Assembly: GCA_030018265.1 (NCBI GenBank)
Contig: JASEFX010000019.1
Coordinates: 1-45,076 of the forward strand
Length of the DNA stretch: 45,076 bases
Source: Candidatus Saccharicenans sp.
GTDB taxonomy: Bacteria > Acidobacteriota > Aminicenantia > Aminicenantales > Saccharicenantaceae
Reading direction: 5' to 3'
This document shows positions 1 through 8,247 of this stretch, one piece after another. How positions within the stretch are numbered: position 1 is the first letter of the stretch; the number at the start of each line of letters is the position of its first letter. The position numbers and the translations under genes are program-made. Below the pieces are notes generated by a model. The model was not told the origin of the DNA, did not search any database, and worked only from the letters and a program-made list of their open reading frames with translations.

Positions 1-158
1 TCGGAATTGACCTGCCGAAAGAATTGACTGAGGGGAAGAAAATCAAGCTCTGTCTGGATGGGGTGATCGTCCGGCTGGAAAAAAAAGACGGGAAGAAGAA
101 AAAAACTGGAGTGGCTGTTAAATTCAACAGGAATTTTCACTTCCAGGTTGAGGATTGA
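1..158 (+). CDS. C-terminal fragment of a probable PilZ-domain protein (5' end outside window)
   Basis: An open frame enters from the left edge (first full codon at base 3) and ends at TGA 156-158, giving about 51 residues. The tail has the pattern of a PilZ C-terminal half: a stretch reading V-I-V-R, a charged spacer rich in lysine, then G-V-A-V-K-F. The RxxxR and D/NxSxxG c-di-GMP motifs would lie upstream and cannot be checked. It is co-directional with coaE, which starts 21 bases later, so the two may share a transcript. Identity is tentative because only the end of the domain is visible. Confidence 0.45.
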   Translation, partial: GIDLPKELTEGKKIKLCLDGVIVRLEKKDGKKKKTGVAVKFNRNFHFQVED

Positions 159-179
159 TTACCTTCTGCAGGGAATAAA

Positions 180-809
180 TTGCTGGTCGTAGCTCTCACC
201 GGGGGCATCGCCACCGGAAAATCGATCGTTGCTCAGATTCTCAGCCAGAAGGGGTGTTATGTTCAGAATGCCGACCTGCTGGCGCATCAGCTGATGGCAC
301 CCGGAGGAAAAATCTGGGAAGAACTCATCAGACACTACGGGAAAGAAATTCTCAAGGAAAATGAAGAAATAGACCGGAAGAAACTCGGAGAAATCATCTT
401 CCGGGATAAGTTAGAGCGGGACTATCTGAATCGCCTGACCCATCCCCTGATCATGGAAAAAATCAAACAGACAGTGGAAGAACTGGAAAAAGCTGGAAAA
501 TTTGAGATATACATCACAGAAGCAGCGCTGGTCATCGAGTCAGGTTATTACAGCTTTTACGATCGAATCATCCTTACTTACTGTAAACCGGAATTGCAGA
601 TCGACCGGCTTATGGAGAGAGACAGAATCTCACGGGAACAGGCGCTGGCCAGGATAAGAGCGCAGGGTTCAAATGAAGAAAAAATACGCTTTGCCCATTA
701 TTTGATAGATACCTCGGGCACCCTCAAAGAGACGATAGACCGGACGGAAAGCGTTTATTTCAACCTCTGGCAGGACGCCTGCTTGAAAAAAGCCGGGCTT
801 CTGCGCTGA
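180..809 (+). CDS. coaE: Dephospho-CoA kinase
   Basis: It catalyses the last step of coenzyme A synthesis, ATP-dependent phosphorylation of dephospho-CoA, in the cytosol. At 209 aa it has the usual family length. The P-loop GGIATGKS lies at about residues 8-15, followed by the substrate-side motif NADLLAH near residue 30 and the LNRLTHP motif near residue 82, all typical of CoaE. The start is a TTG at 180; a purine-rich GCAGGGA about 6 bases upstream supports it, and the protein then begins directly with the expected beta strand. It faces the HU gene convergently with about 70 bases between them, in which I see no clear terminator hairpin. Confidence 0.95.
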   Translation: MLVVALTGGIATGKSIVAQILSQKGCYVQNADLLAHQLMAPGGKIWEELIRHYGKEILKENEEIDRKKLGEIIFRDKLERDYLNRLTHPLIMEKIKQTVEELEKAGKFEIYITEAALVIESGYYSFYDRIILTYCKPELQIDRLMERDRISREQALARIRAQGSNEEKIRFAHYLIDTSGTLKETIDRTESVYFNLWQDACLKKAGLLR

Positions 810-882
810 TGGCTGCAAGGCTTTTATACAAGGGATTTGTGCTTTAATCTGGGAAATTAAAAAACGTCAGGCTAAAAACAGA

Positions 883-1176
883 CTATGCCTGCTCTATCGA
901 CTGCTGCTTCAACTGTTTTTTGAAATCCTGACCAGGGCGAAATTTTACCCGCCAGCCGCCGGAAATTGGAATCTGCCGGTTACGTCTTATATCTCTTCCG
1001 AATCCGGATTTTTTCGGAACAACCCGGAAACTGCCAAAACCTCTGATTTCAACTTTTTCTCCAGCCAGCAGGGCTTTTTTTATGGCATCCAGGATGGTCT
1101 CCACCATCAGGACCGCTTTGGTTCGATTGAAATTTGCTTTTTTCTCAAGCAACTCAGCCAGGTCATTCTTGATCAT
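883..1176 (-). CDS. HU/IHF-family DNA-binding protein
   Basis: A 97-residue nucleoid protein of the HU/IHF fold. The N-terminal helical half (residues 1-45) is followed by the signature G-F-G-S-F-R-V and by the C-terminal V-K-F-R-P-G motif. It should bind and bend DNA as a dimer. The DNA-binding arm is unusual: where canonical HU has G-R-N-P-x-T-G this protein reads G-R-D-I-R-R-N, so the intercalating proline is not at its usual place. The ATG at 1174-1176 is preceded by AGGAG about 8 bases away. It has its own promoter and is divergent from the NfeD gene. Which subgroup (HU or IHF subunit) cannot be decided by eye, so no symbol is given. Confidence 0.9.
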   Translation of the reverse strand: MIKNDLAELLEKKANFNRTKAVLMVETILDAIKKALLAGEKVEIRGFGSFRVVPKKSGFGRDIRRNRQIPISGGWRVKFRPGQDFKKQLKQQSIEQA

Positions 1177-1219
1177 CGCTCATCTCCTGCTTCTCGTCTG
1201 CCGGATAAAATTTAGATTA

Positions 1220-1248
1220 AAATTAGTTTATAAAAGAGAAATTGTCAA
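1220..1248 (-). promoter_or_regulatory. Promoter of the HU-family gene
   Basis: On the minus strand a perfect -35 TTGACA (1248-1243) is followed after 17 bases by TAATTT (1225-1220), a weak -10. The AT-rich leader then runs to the AGGAG ribosome site and the ATG at 1176. It is back to back with the NfeD promoter at 1272-1300. Confidence 0.55.
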
Positions 1249-1271
1249 GCGCAGGAAACTCTTTTAATAAA

Positions 1272-1300
1272 TTGACTAATCAGTGGCAAGTTCATATAAT
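1272..1300 (+). promoter_or_regulatory. Strong sigma-70-type promoter of the NfeD gene
   Basis: TTGACT at 1272-1277 and a perfect TATAAT at 1295-1300 are separated by 17 bases. The expected transcription start is near 1307, only about 3 bases before the GTG at 1310. This places the upstream GTG at 1283 inside the promoter and argues for 1310 as the real start, making the transcript leaderless or nearly so. Confidence 0.75.
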
Positions 1301-1309
1301 GAATTTACC

Positions 1310-2599
1310 GTGAAGAAAATTTCAGCTGTTTTATTATGCCTGTTTTTCTTTCTGACCGCAGGTATCACTCTGCACGCTCATATTCTGACGGTAACCATCA
1401 ACTCCCCCATTCATCCGGTAAGCGCAGAAATCATCCTTAAAGCTCTGGAAAAAGCCAGAATCGAACAGGCATCGCTTGTAATCATCAAACTTAACACCCC
1501 GGGCGGACTTGATTCCTCGATGCGGGCGATAATCGAAGGCATCGTCAACTCGCCTGTTCCGGTGGCCGCTTATGTCAGTCCATCGGGAGCCCGGGCGGCT
1601 TCAGCCGGCTTTTTTATCGGTATTGCCTGCGACATCTTCGCCATGGCTCCGGGCACCAGCACCGGCGCTGCCCATCCCGTAAGCATCGGAACCGGCGGGG
1701 AAGGCCAGCCGAGCAAGACGATGGAAGAAAAAGTCACTCATGACGCCGCCGCCTACATCCGCACTCTGGCCGAGAAAAGAGGGCGCAACCTGAAGATGGC
1801 CGAGGATGCCGTCAGACTGAGCCTGAGTTACACCGAACAGGAAGCTCTTCGCGGGAAAATTATCGACCTGGTGGCTAATTCTGAAGCCGAGCTGATTCAG
1901 GCCCTGGACGGGCGGACAATAAAAAGATTCGACGGCCGAAAGGAGCAACTTAAACTATCCGGCCAGGAAATAATAGAAATCCCGCTCACCTTCAGACAGA
2001 AATTACTCATGACCATCGCCGACCCGAACCTGGCTTACATTCTTCTGATGATCGGCCTGCTCGGACTCTACTTCGAGTTCGCCAACCCCGGCGCCATTCT
2101 TCCCGGGGTGATCGGAGGCATCAGTCTGCTTCTGGCTCTTTTTTCGTTTCAGATTCTCCCGGTGAATTATGTTGGACTGCTGCTCATAATTCTCGGCACG
2201 GTGATGTTTATCCTGGAAGTTAAAGTACACAGCTATGGAGCTTTAACCATGGGAGGAATTGCTTCTCTGCTTCTGGGTTCAATAATGCTGATTAAATCAC
2301 CGATTCCGGAACTCAGACCGAGCCTCAGGTTTATCATCCCGGTGGCTCTGGGAGTGTCGCTTATTTTCATCTTCCTGGTTTATCTGGTGGTCAGAGCGCA
2401 TACCAGAAAATCGGTAACCGGAAAAGAAGGTATGCTGGGAGAAAGAGGAAAAGTTTTACTCTGGTCCGGCCAGGAAGGCAAAGTTTTCGTTCACGGCGAA
2501 ATATGGCGGGCAGTTTCCGATCAACCTCTGGAACGCGGCGATCAGGTCGAGGTCACAGAAATCAAAGATAATCTGACTCTTAAGGTTAAAAAAATATAG
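1310..2599 (+). CDS. NfeD-family membrane serine protease (long, ClpP-like form)
   Basis: About 429 aa: signal peptide or N-terminal membrane anchor, ClpP-like protease domain (to about residue 215), several membrane helices (about 225-365), and a C-terminal NfeD OB-fold. The protease half has K-L-N-T-P-G-G-L-D-S, then S-G-A-R-A-A-S-A-G with Ser98 as probable nucleophile, and Lys141 (M-E-E-K) as probable general base, the Ser/Lys dyad known for archaeal 1510-N. The frame is open from a GTG at 1283, but that codon lies between the -35 and -10 boxes, and GTG 1310 gives a clean signal peptide, so I start there. A slipin gene follows after 36 bases, the classic NfeD-stomatin pairing in which the protease is thought to cleave its SPFH partner. 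Role in membrane quality control is from family knowledge. Confidence 0.9.
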   Translation: MKKISAVLLCLFFFLTAGITLHAHILTVTINSPIHPVSAEIILKALEKARIEQASLVIIKLNTPGGLDSSMRAIIEGIVNSPVPVAAYVSPSGARAASAGFFIGIACDIFAMAPGTSTGAAHPVSIGTGGEGQPSKTMEEKVTHDAAAYIRTLAEKRGRNLKMAEDAVRLSLSYTEQEALRGKIIDLVANSEAELIQALDGRTIKRFDGRKEQLKLSGQEIIEIPLTFRQKLLMTIADPNLAYILLMIGLLGLYFEFANPGAILPGVIGGISLLLALFSFQILPVNYVGLLLIILGTVMFILEVKVHSYGALTMGGIASLLLGSIMLIKSPIPELRPSLRFIIPVALGVSLIFIFLVYLVVRAHTRKSVTGKEGMLGERGKVLLWSGQEGKVFVHGEIWRAVSDQPLERGDQVEVTEIKDNLTLKVKKI

Positions 2600-2635
2600 G
2601 GGGCAGGACAACCTGTCCAGAAAGGAGGCATGAAA

Positions 2636-3394
2636 ATGATTACTTTTCCAGTTATCGTGGCCGCGATAGTAATTCTGTATTTGCTGAACTGCATAAAGAT
2701 ACTGAAAGAATATGAAAGAGGAGTTATCTTCCGTCTTGGTCGTGTTTTATCCAAACCAAAGGGACCCGGCCTGATTTTCGTTTTTGCCCCGATCGACCGC
2801 ATGGTGCGCATCAGCCTGAGGCTGATTGTTATGGACATCCCTCCCCAGGATGTAATCACCAAGGACAATGTGTCGGTGAAGGTGAACGCCGTTCTTTATT
2901 TCAGGGTTATGGATCCTCTCAAGGTCGTGCTGGAGGTTCAGGATTATCTTTATGCCACATCCCAGCTTTCCCAGACCACCCTGAGAAGCGTTCTCGGCCA
3001 GGTGGAACTTGACGAATTGCTTTCAGAAAGAGAAAAACTGAACACCCAGCTTCAGGAGATTATAGACCAGCATACAGATCCCTGGGGAGTTAAAGTTCAG
3101 CTGGTGGAGATAAAGCATATCGACCTGCCCGAAACCATGATCCGGGCTATCGCCCGTCAGGCTGAAGCTGAAAGAGAAAGAAGAGCCAAGATCATTCATG
3201 CTGACGGAGAATTTCAATCTGCCACAAAACTGGCCCAGGCAGCCGAAATCATCTCCCAGAATCCTCAGACCATCATGCTTCGTTTCCTGGGAACTCTGAC
3301 CGAAATCGCCACAGAGAAGAATTCAACCATAGTCTTCCCGTTGCCGCTGGAAATCCTGCGGGCTTTTTCGCCCGATAAACCGAAGGAAAAGTAA
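2636..3394 (+). CDS. Slipin (SPFH/stomatin/prohibitin-domain membrane protein)
   Basis: About 252 aa. One N-terminal membrane helix (residues 1-18) is followed by an SPFH domain beginning [12 protein letters not shown] and containing [15 protein letters not shown], then a helical region [12 protein letters not shown] typical of slipins, and a short hydrophobic C-terminus. Such proteins form ring-like membrane oligomers. An ATG at 2630 lies only one base after the GGAGG at 2624-2628, whereas the ATG at 2636 has a 7-base spacing, so 2636 is preferred. It follows the NfeD protease, its expected partner, and is probably cotranscribed. Confidence 0.92.
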   Translation: MITFPVIVAAIVILYLLNCIKILKEYERGVIFRLGRVLSKPKGPGLIFVFAPIDRMVRISLRLIVMDIPPQDVITKDNVSVKVNAVLYFRVMDPLKVVLEVQDYLYATSQLSQTTLRSVLGQVELDELLSEREKLNTQLQEIIDQHTDPWGVKVQLVEIKHIDLPETMIRAIARQAEAERERRAKIIHADGEFQSATKLAQAAEIISQNPQTIMLRFLGTLTEIATEKNSTIVFPLPLEILRAFSPDKPKEK

Positions 3395-3402
3395 AAACTT
3401 CC

Positions 3403-4095
3403 ATGGTAAAGAGCTATAGAGAAATAACCGTTTCCTCAACCATTCTGGTGGTGATCATCCTGGTCATAATTGGCCTGGGAGCGGTGATTTTTTTCCTCGG
3501 AGTCCAGGTGGGGAAAAAAGAAGCGGACCTGATGATGAAAAACCTGATCGCTCAGAAAGTCGAAGAAGAGGTCAAAGCCCCTCCCCCGGTTCCGGTGGTC
3601 GAGGAAAAAGCGACGTCATCAGCTGCAGCCACGCAGACAGCTGAGCCGGCTTCTGGCACGGTCAGCCAGCCATCCGGCAGTTCCGCTGAAGAGATAAAAA
3701 CTCAGAGGGTCGACCGGAGCGTCTCTCCGAAACCTTCAGCGGAATCCGGGTCGCCGGTAACCTCTGCGCCGGCCACCACTTCCTCCCGGGCAACGACCAC
3801 GACCCCGGCAGTAACTTCTTCGCCCCCGAAACCATCCGAGGCTACCAGAACTTCCGGGAATTATTACATTCAGGTCGGTGCCTTCAACGACCGCCCCACG
3901 GCCAGGCTTGAAGCCGAAAAATACCGCAAACAGGGCTACAATGCGGTGGTGAAGGATCCCTTTGAAAGTAATAAGAGACCGCTTTACCGGGTATGGGTGG
4001 GCGGTTACAGAACAAGGGAGGAAGCCCAGAAGGCTCTGGCCGATCTGGTGAAAAAGATGCCGCGAAACCCTGGCTTTTTCATCGTTCATGAATAA
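3403..4095 (+). CDS. SPOR-domain membrane protein
   Basis: 230 aa. A short cytoplasmic N-terminus, one membrane helix (about residues 10-34), a long low-complexity linker rich in Pro, Ser, Thr and Ala (about 60-150), and a C-terminal SPOR domain starting at N-Y-Y-I-Q-V-G-A-F and ending R-V-W-V-G-G-Y followed by an alpha helix. SPOR domains bind denuded peptidoglycan glycan strands, often at the division site, so the protein probably spans the inner membrane and reaches the cell wall. It starts 8 bases after the slipin stop, with GAAGGAAAAG as a likely ribosome site. No FtsN-specific features are visible, so a division role is possible but unproven. Confidence 0.88.
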   Translation: MVKSYREITVSSTILVVIILVIIGLGAVIFFLGVQVGKKEADLMMKNLIAQKVEEEVKAPPPVPVVEEKATSSAAATQTAEPASGTVSQPSGSSAEEIKTQRVDRSVSPKPSAESGSPVTSAPATTSSRATTTTPAVTSSPPKPSEATRTSGNYYIQVGAFNDRPTARLEAEKYRKQGYNAVVKDPFESNKRPLYRVWVGGYRTREEAQKALADLVKKMPRNPGFFIVHE

Positions 4096-4163
4096 GCCGG
4101 ATAGATTCGAACAAAGATTCTCGCCGGGCGAAATTGAAAGCAAGATTTTTTGAGCCAGAAATC

Positions 4164-4192
4164 TTGACAGCTCCGGTTTTCTCCTCTATCTT
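4164..4192 (+). promoter_or_regulatory. Promoter of prfB
   Basis: A perfect -35 TTGACA (4164-4169) is followed after exactly 17 bases by TATCTT (4187-4192). Predicted start is near 4199, just before the AGGAGG ribosome site at 4202-4207, so the 5' leader is only about 16 bases. Confidence 0.65.
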
Positions 4193-4214
4193 CCTTCTGT
4201 CAGGAGGATGAAAA

Positions 4215-5370
4215 GTGAAAGAAATCGGTTGGTTGGAACAGCTGGCAGAAAGCCGGGAAAAAGCTAACAGTCTTTTCCAGAAACTGGAAGAAGTCAGAGG
4301 TTTTCTTTGACCTGGAAGCAAAAACAGCTGAACTTCAAAAGATAAATTCTCAACTTGAGAGTCCTGAAGTCTGGAACGACCAGAAAAAGTTCCAGACGCT
4401 TCAGACGAGGAAAAAACAATTAGAGAAGGATCTGCAGTTTTACCGTAATCTGAACAATTATCGGGAAGAAATAGAAGTCCTCCTGGAACTGGCAGAGGAA
4501 GGGGAAAATGTGCTGGCTGACCTGAGCGGGGCCCTGAAATCCTTTGAGCAGGAGCTTCTCGAAGCTGAGCTCAGGGCGCTGTTTTTCGAGGAAGACGATC
4601 CGCGAAACGCCATACTGACCATCCACCCGGGCGCCGGTGGAACCGAATCCCAGGATTGGGCCCAGATGCTCTTCCGCATGTACCTCAGGTTTGCCGAGCG
4701 AAAAGGATTTAAGACTGAAGTGATTGACTTCCAGCCTGGTGAAGAAGCCGGCTTGAAAAGCGCTACCATCAGGATTGAAGGAGACTACGCCTTCGGGCTG
4801 CTGAGCCAGGAATCGGGCGTTCACCGGCTGGTAAGAATTTCTCCTTTCGACGCCAACAAACGCCGTCACACTTCCTTTGCCGCTGTTTTTGTCTATCCGG
4901 AAATTGACGAAGACATCGAAATAGAAATCAACCCGGAAGACCTGAGAATAGATACTTACCGGGCTTCAGGAAAGGGCGGTCAGCATGTGAACCGGACAGA
5001 TTCCGCTGTCCGCATCACCCACATCCCCACCGGAATTGTCGTTCAGTGTCAGAACGAACGTTCGCAGCATCAGAACAAAGCCCGGGCGATGAAATTGCTG
5101 AAAGCAAGACTTTATGAACTGGAGAAAAAAAAGAAGCTGGAAAAGATCGAGAAGCTTGAAGATATGAAATCGGAGATTGCCTGGGGAAACCAGATACGTT
5201 CTTACGTTCTCCATCCTTACAAGATGGTTAAAGACCTGAGAACCAGAGTGGAAACTGGAGATGTTGACCGGGTTCTCGACGGAGACCTGGACGATTTTAT
5301 CAGAGCTTCTTTGCTGCTCAGGAAAAAGCAGGCTCTGGAAGCCGCCCGTGAATCGCGGGAAGAATCATAA
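4215..5370 (+). CDS. prfB: Peptide chain release factor 2, decoded through a programmed +1 frameshift
   Basis: RF2 releases the peptide at UGA and UAA codons. A GTG at 4215, 7 bases after AGGAGG, opens a 31-codon frame that ends at the in-frame TGA 4308-4310. The rest of the protein continues in the +1 frame from GAC 4309, giving about 384 aa in all. The junction reads R-G-F-L then D-L-E-A, matching the RF2 family. Downstream are the helical domain 1, the stop-recognition tripeptide S-P-F (in R-I-S-P-F-D-A), and the catalytic G-G-Q (in S-G-K-G-G-Q-H-V-N-R). Shift codon CTT-TGA-C is present. Without the shift an annotation would start wrongly at an internal site such as 4510. It has its own promoter and faces mazG convergently. 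Confidence 0.96.
4296..4311 (+). promoter_or_regulatory. prfB +1 programmed frameshift site
   Basis: The site reads AGAGGT TTT CTT TGA C. CTT at 4305-4307 is the slippery codon, TGA 4308-4310 is the in-frame stop, and C 4311 gives the poor termination context. AGAGGT (4296-4301) holds the place of the internal Shine-Dalgarno AGGGGG of E. coli with the same 3-base spacing, but matches the anti-Shine-Dalgarno less well. When RF2 is scarce the ribosome pauses at UGA and slips forward, so RF2 autoregulates its own synthesis. Confidence 0.93.
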
Positions 5371-5419
5371 GCCACGGGGTTACAAACAATAAAGCTTTGA
5401 TAGAATTCTCTCCAATCTT

Positions 5420-6247
5420 TTAATTTCTTTTTTCTTTTTTTCCCGCCTTCTTTTTTCTTTTCTTTTTATTCTTCTTCACCAACTCCCAGAGACAATCAAG
5501 CTCTTCCAGCGTGGATTCATCGAGCGAGAGCCCCTGTTTCTTCAGTTCCTTTTCAAGTTCCCGAAAACGCTGATGAAATTTACTGCAGGCTTTCCTGAGG
5601 ATGATTTCAGGGTTCAGGCCGAGAAGACGCGAGAAATTAACCAGGGAGAAAAACAGGTCACCCAGTTCTTCCTCCATCTCATCACTTTTTCCTGTTTTCA
5701 GAGAATTTTCCAGCTCGCCCAGCTCCTCCCTGACTTTTTCCAGACAGGAAGAAGCATCCGGCCAGTCGAAGCCGTGAGCCGCTGCCCTCTGTCCCAGCAA
5801 AAAGGCGTAAAGAAGCGCCGGGGCTGAGCCGGGAAGACCATCCAGCGCTGACTCCCGGCCTTTTTCCCTGAGTTTATTTCTCTGCCAGTTATCTTTAACT
5901 TCTTCAGCGCTCATCCTTTTCTTCAGTCCAAAGACATGAGGATGTCGGTCAACCATTTTCCGGTTGATTCCCTCAAGAACATCAGAAATTGAAAATTTGC
6001 CTTCTTCCTCAAAAAACCTGCTGAGGAAAACCACTTCCATGAGCACATCGCCCAGTTCCTCACAGGCTGCTCGATCATCCTCTGAGCTCAAAGCCTCAAC
6101 CGCTTCATAAACCTCTTCCAGAAAATAATTTATTATCTCCTGCCTGGTTCTGGCCCGATCCCAGGGACAACCGTCGGGAGAACGCAGCCTGGCGATGATT
6201 TCAACCAGTTGCTGAAATCTTCTTCCGGCTTGGCCTGAACTTCTCAC
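5420..6247 (-). CDS. mazG: Nucleoside triphosphate pyrophosphohydrolase MazG
   Basis: 275 aa, hydrolyses NTPs and dNTPs to monophosphates and pyrophosphate. Two MazG domains are visible. The first has D-G-C-P-W-D followed by E-E-V-Y-E and E-E-L-G-D, and the second has E-E-L-G-E followed by E-E-E-L-G-D, the acidic Mg-binding pairs. The family-typical K-D-N-W motif lies between them. Start is GTG at 6247, preceded by a strong GGAGGAGGT. The last 20 or so residues are nearly all lysine and arginine, a tail most MazG proteins lack. This shows as a long pyrimidine tract on the plus strand (about 5420-5470). It is convergent with prfB and divergent from the DUF1844 gene. Confidence 0.95.
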   Translation of the reverse strand: MRSSGQAGRRFQQLVEIIARLRSPDGCPWDRARTRQEIINYFLEEVYEAVEALSSEDDRAACEELGDVLMEVVFLSRFFEEEGKFSISDVLEGINRKMVDRHPHVFGLKKRMSAEEVKDNWQRNKLREKGRESALDGLPGSAPALLYAFLLGQRAAAHGFDWPDASSCLEKVREELGELENSLKTGKSDEMEEELGDLFFSLVNFSRLLGLNPEIILRKACSKFHQRFRELEKELKKQGLSLDESTLEELDCLWELVKKNKKKRKKKAGKKEKRN

Positions 6248-6372
6248 TTTACCTCCTCCGCTTGAATTTTAGCAGCAGACGGGATATTATTAAAACTCGA
6301 ATTAAGCAGGGAAATTAACTCAAAGTCAACATTATTTCAACTGCCGCCAGCTAATCTCAGTGACAGGATAAA

Positions 6373-6681
6373 ATGATGAATGATCAGAGCAAAAACCGGC
6401 CAGACAGCGGGTCCGGAGAATTTTTGCCACCTCTCGATTTCAGTTCGATCGTATTCCCTATTTACACCCAGGCTCTGGTAAAGCTGGGCCTGCTGGAAGA
6501 TCCCCAGTCCGGAAAACTGGAAACCAATCTCGAATACGCTAAAAGGTTGATCGATATCCTGGACCTTCTCCGTGACCGGACTAAAGGAAATCTGGAGGAA
6601 GAAGAGGAGAAATTTCTGGAAGCCGTCCTCTCTCAGCTTAAACTTCATTACCTGAAGAAAATCGACGCCATCAAGCTCTGA
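6373..6681 (+). CDS. DUF1844 family protein
   Basis: 102 aa, acidic and helical, with the DUF1844 pattern: L-D-F-S-S-I-V at about residue 21, a hydrophobic L-V-K-L-G-L, then N-L-E-Y-A-K-R-L-I-D-I-L and R-T-K-G-N-L. No biochemical function is known for the family. ATGs at 6373 and 6376 are both possible, with AGGATAA just upstream. It ends 5 bases before ribF, so the two are almost certainly cotranscribed. No membrane helix or signal peptide is present, so it is probably cytosolic. Confidence 0.85.
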   Translation: MMNDQSKNRPDSGSGEFLPPLDFSSIVFPIYTQALVKLGLLEDPQSGKLETNLEYAKRLIDILDLLRDRTKGNLEEEEEKFLEAVLSQLKLHYLKKIDAIKL

Positions 6682-6686
6682 AACCG

Positions 6687-7631
6687 ATGAAAATTTTCCG
6701 CCGTCTGTCCTCCCGGGTGAAAACTGTCAGCAAGAATTCGGTCCTGACTATAGGCATCTTTGACGGCTGTCATCTCGGCCATCAAAAAATCCTGCAAAAA
6801 CTCATCTGGAGAAGTCGCCATCTGGGGGTGCCCGCCGGCTTGATGACCTTTCATCCTCATCCTGAACGGATTCTCAACCATAGAGAAATTAAACTGATCC
6901 AGACAATGCAGCAGAAACTCGAATACATGAAACAGGCCGGGCTCGACTACTGCCTTATCCTGCCGTTGAATAAAAAGCTGGCCGGGCTGAGCGGTGAAGA
7001 ATTCGTCCGGAAATACCTTAAGGAAAAACTCGGAATCAGCGAGGTGGTGGTCGGAGAAAATTTCCGCTTCGGCCATAACCAGAGCTGCGGAATAAAAGAG
7101 CTGCGCAGATCAGGCCGGCAGCACGGCATAAAAGTAACCGCTGTAAAATCGGTCATCTGGCGTCGACAGCCCGTCAGTTCAAGTTTCATCCGCCATCTTC
7201 TGGAAAAAGGCCAGGTAGACCGGGCAGCCAGACTTCTCGGCCGGCCCTATGAAATCGCCGGACAGGTAGTCAGAGGTAAAGGCTTCGGTCGTCGTCTGGG
7301 TTTTCCGACAATCAACCTGAAAACCGCAAATGAAATTTTGCCCTCCGGAGTTTATGCCGGTCTGGCCGCAGTCGGAAACAGGGTTTACACGGCCGCCATC
7401 AACATCGGCTTCCGCCCCACTTTCGGAGGAAAATCTCCTTCTGTGGAAGCTCATCTGCTTAACTTCCAGGGCAGTCTTTACGGACGTAAGGTAATTTTGA
7501 AGCTCTATCACCGACTGCGTGACGAGAAGAAATTTTCCGACACAGGAGCATTGAAGAACCAGATTGCTTCTGATGTGGAAAAGGTTCGAAAATATTTTCT
7601 TCAGGCACGATGCCACGAGACGACAGCTTGA
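6687..7631 (+). CDS. ribF: Bifunctional riboflavin kinase / FAD synthetase
   Basis: 314 aa. It converts riboflavin to FMN and then FAD. The N-terminal adenylyltransferase domain has G-I-F-D-G-C-H-L-G-H (about residues 23-32), F-H-P-H-P-E, and G-E-N-F-R-F-G. The C-terminal kinase domain has G-R-R-L-G-F-P-T-I-N (about 202-211), P-S-G-V-Y-A-G and N-I-G-F-R-P-T. Length and order are standard. It lies directly behind the DUF1844 gene; the -35 box of the pyrR promoter candidate overlaps its stop codon. Confidence 0.96.
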   Translation: MKIFRRLSSRVKTVSKNSVLTIGIFDGCHLGHQKILQKLIWRSRHLGVPAGLMTFHPHPERILNHREIKLIQTMQQKLEYMKQAGLDYCLILPLNKKLAGLSGEEFVRKYLKEKLGISEVVVGENFRFGHNQSCGIKELRRSGRQHGIKVTAVKSVIWRRQPVSSSFIRHLLEKGQVDRAARLLGRPYEIAGQVVRGKGFGRRLGFPTINLKTANEILPSGVYAGLAAVGNRVYTAAINIGFRPTFGGKSPSVEAHLLNFQGSLYGRKVILKLYHRLRDEKKFSDTGALKNQIASDVEKVRKYFLQARCHETTA

Positions 7632-7689
7632 CTTTTTTCCTGTTTTGTCCAAATATAGTTTTTTCAATAAATAAACTGTGAGGTAGCCG

Positions 7690-8247
7690 ATGAAGGACAA
7701 AATCAAAGCCCGAGTCATGGACAACGGAAAAATCCGCAGGACACTGCTGAGAATGGCCACCGAAATCGCCGAAAGAAATCGAGACCTGAACAATGTGGTT
7801 CTTATTGGCATCAAGACCAGAGGAATTTACCTCGGCCAGAGAATCGCTGAAATTCTCAAGCAGACCGAAGGAGTCGAGCTGCCAGTTTACTCCCTGGATA
7901 TCACCCCTTACCGCGACGACCTGAAGGCTGCAGAGAGAAAAAAGAACGCTGCAAATTCATTTAAGGCTAACCTGGATGAGCGGGACGTTATCATCATAGA
8001 CGACGTTCTGTTCACCGGCCGTACCATACGGGCAGCCATGGAAGCCATATTTGACCTGGGACGTCCACGAACGATACAGCTGGCGGTGCTTATAGACCGG
8101 GGCCATCGGGAGCTTCCCATCCACCCTGATTACGCTGGTCGGGTGCTTCCCACCGCCAGAAGGGAGCGGGTCGAGGTTCGTCTGAAGGAAATCGACGGAC
8201 TGGATGAGGTCCTGATAACCGAACCACAGGTTAACCTGAAATCATAA
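7690..8247 (+). CDS. pyrR: PyrR: pyrimidine regulator / uracil phosphoribosyltransferase
   Basis: 185 aa type I phosphoribosyltransferase. The PRPP loop V-I-I-I-D-D-V-L-F-T-G-R-T-I-R is at about residues 99-113, and the neighbouring R-P-R-T-I-Q-L-A-V-L-I-D-R-G and R-E-L-P-I motifs are PyrR-specific. PyrR binds pyr mRNA in a UMP-dependent way and also makes UMP from uracil. The ATG at 7690 is preceded by GTGAGGT, a good ribosome site that also resembles the G-N-GAGG-Y core of PyrR-binding RNA, though the rest of that consensus is not matched. A -35-like TTGACT is at 7628-7633. pyrC follows after 42 bases, but pyrB, the usual middle gene, is absent here. Confidence 0.95.
   Translation: MKDKIKARVMDNGKIRRTLLRMATEIAERNRDLNNVVLIGIKTRGIYLGQRIAEILKQTEGVELPVYSLDITPYRDDLKAAERKKNAANSFKANLDERDVIIIDDVLFTGRTIRAAMEAIFDLGRPRTIQLAVLIDRGHRELPIHPDYAGRVLPTARRERVEVRLKEIDGLDEVLITEPQVNLKS

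Noticed and set aside
1283-1309. GTG at 1283 as NfeD start
   Set aside because: The codon lies inside the promoter, between the -35 and -10 boxes.
4510-5370. A shorter prfB starting at 4510
   Set aside because: It would miss the N-terminal domain; the frameshift-linked start at 4215 has a strong ribosome site and restores the full family length.
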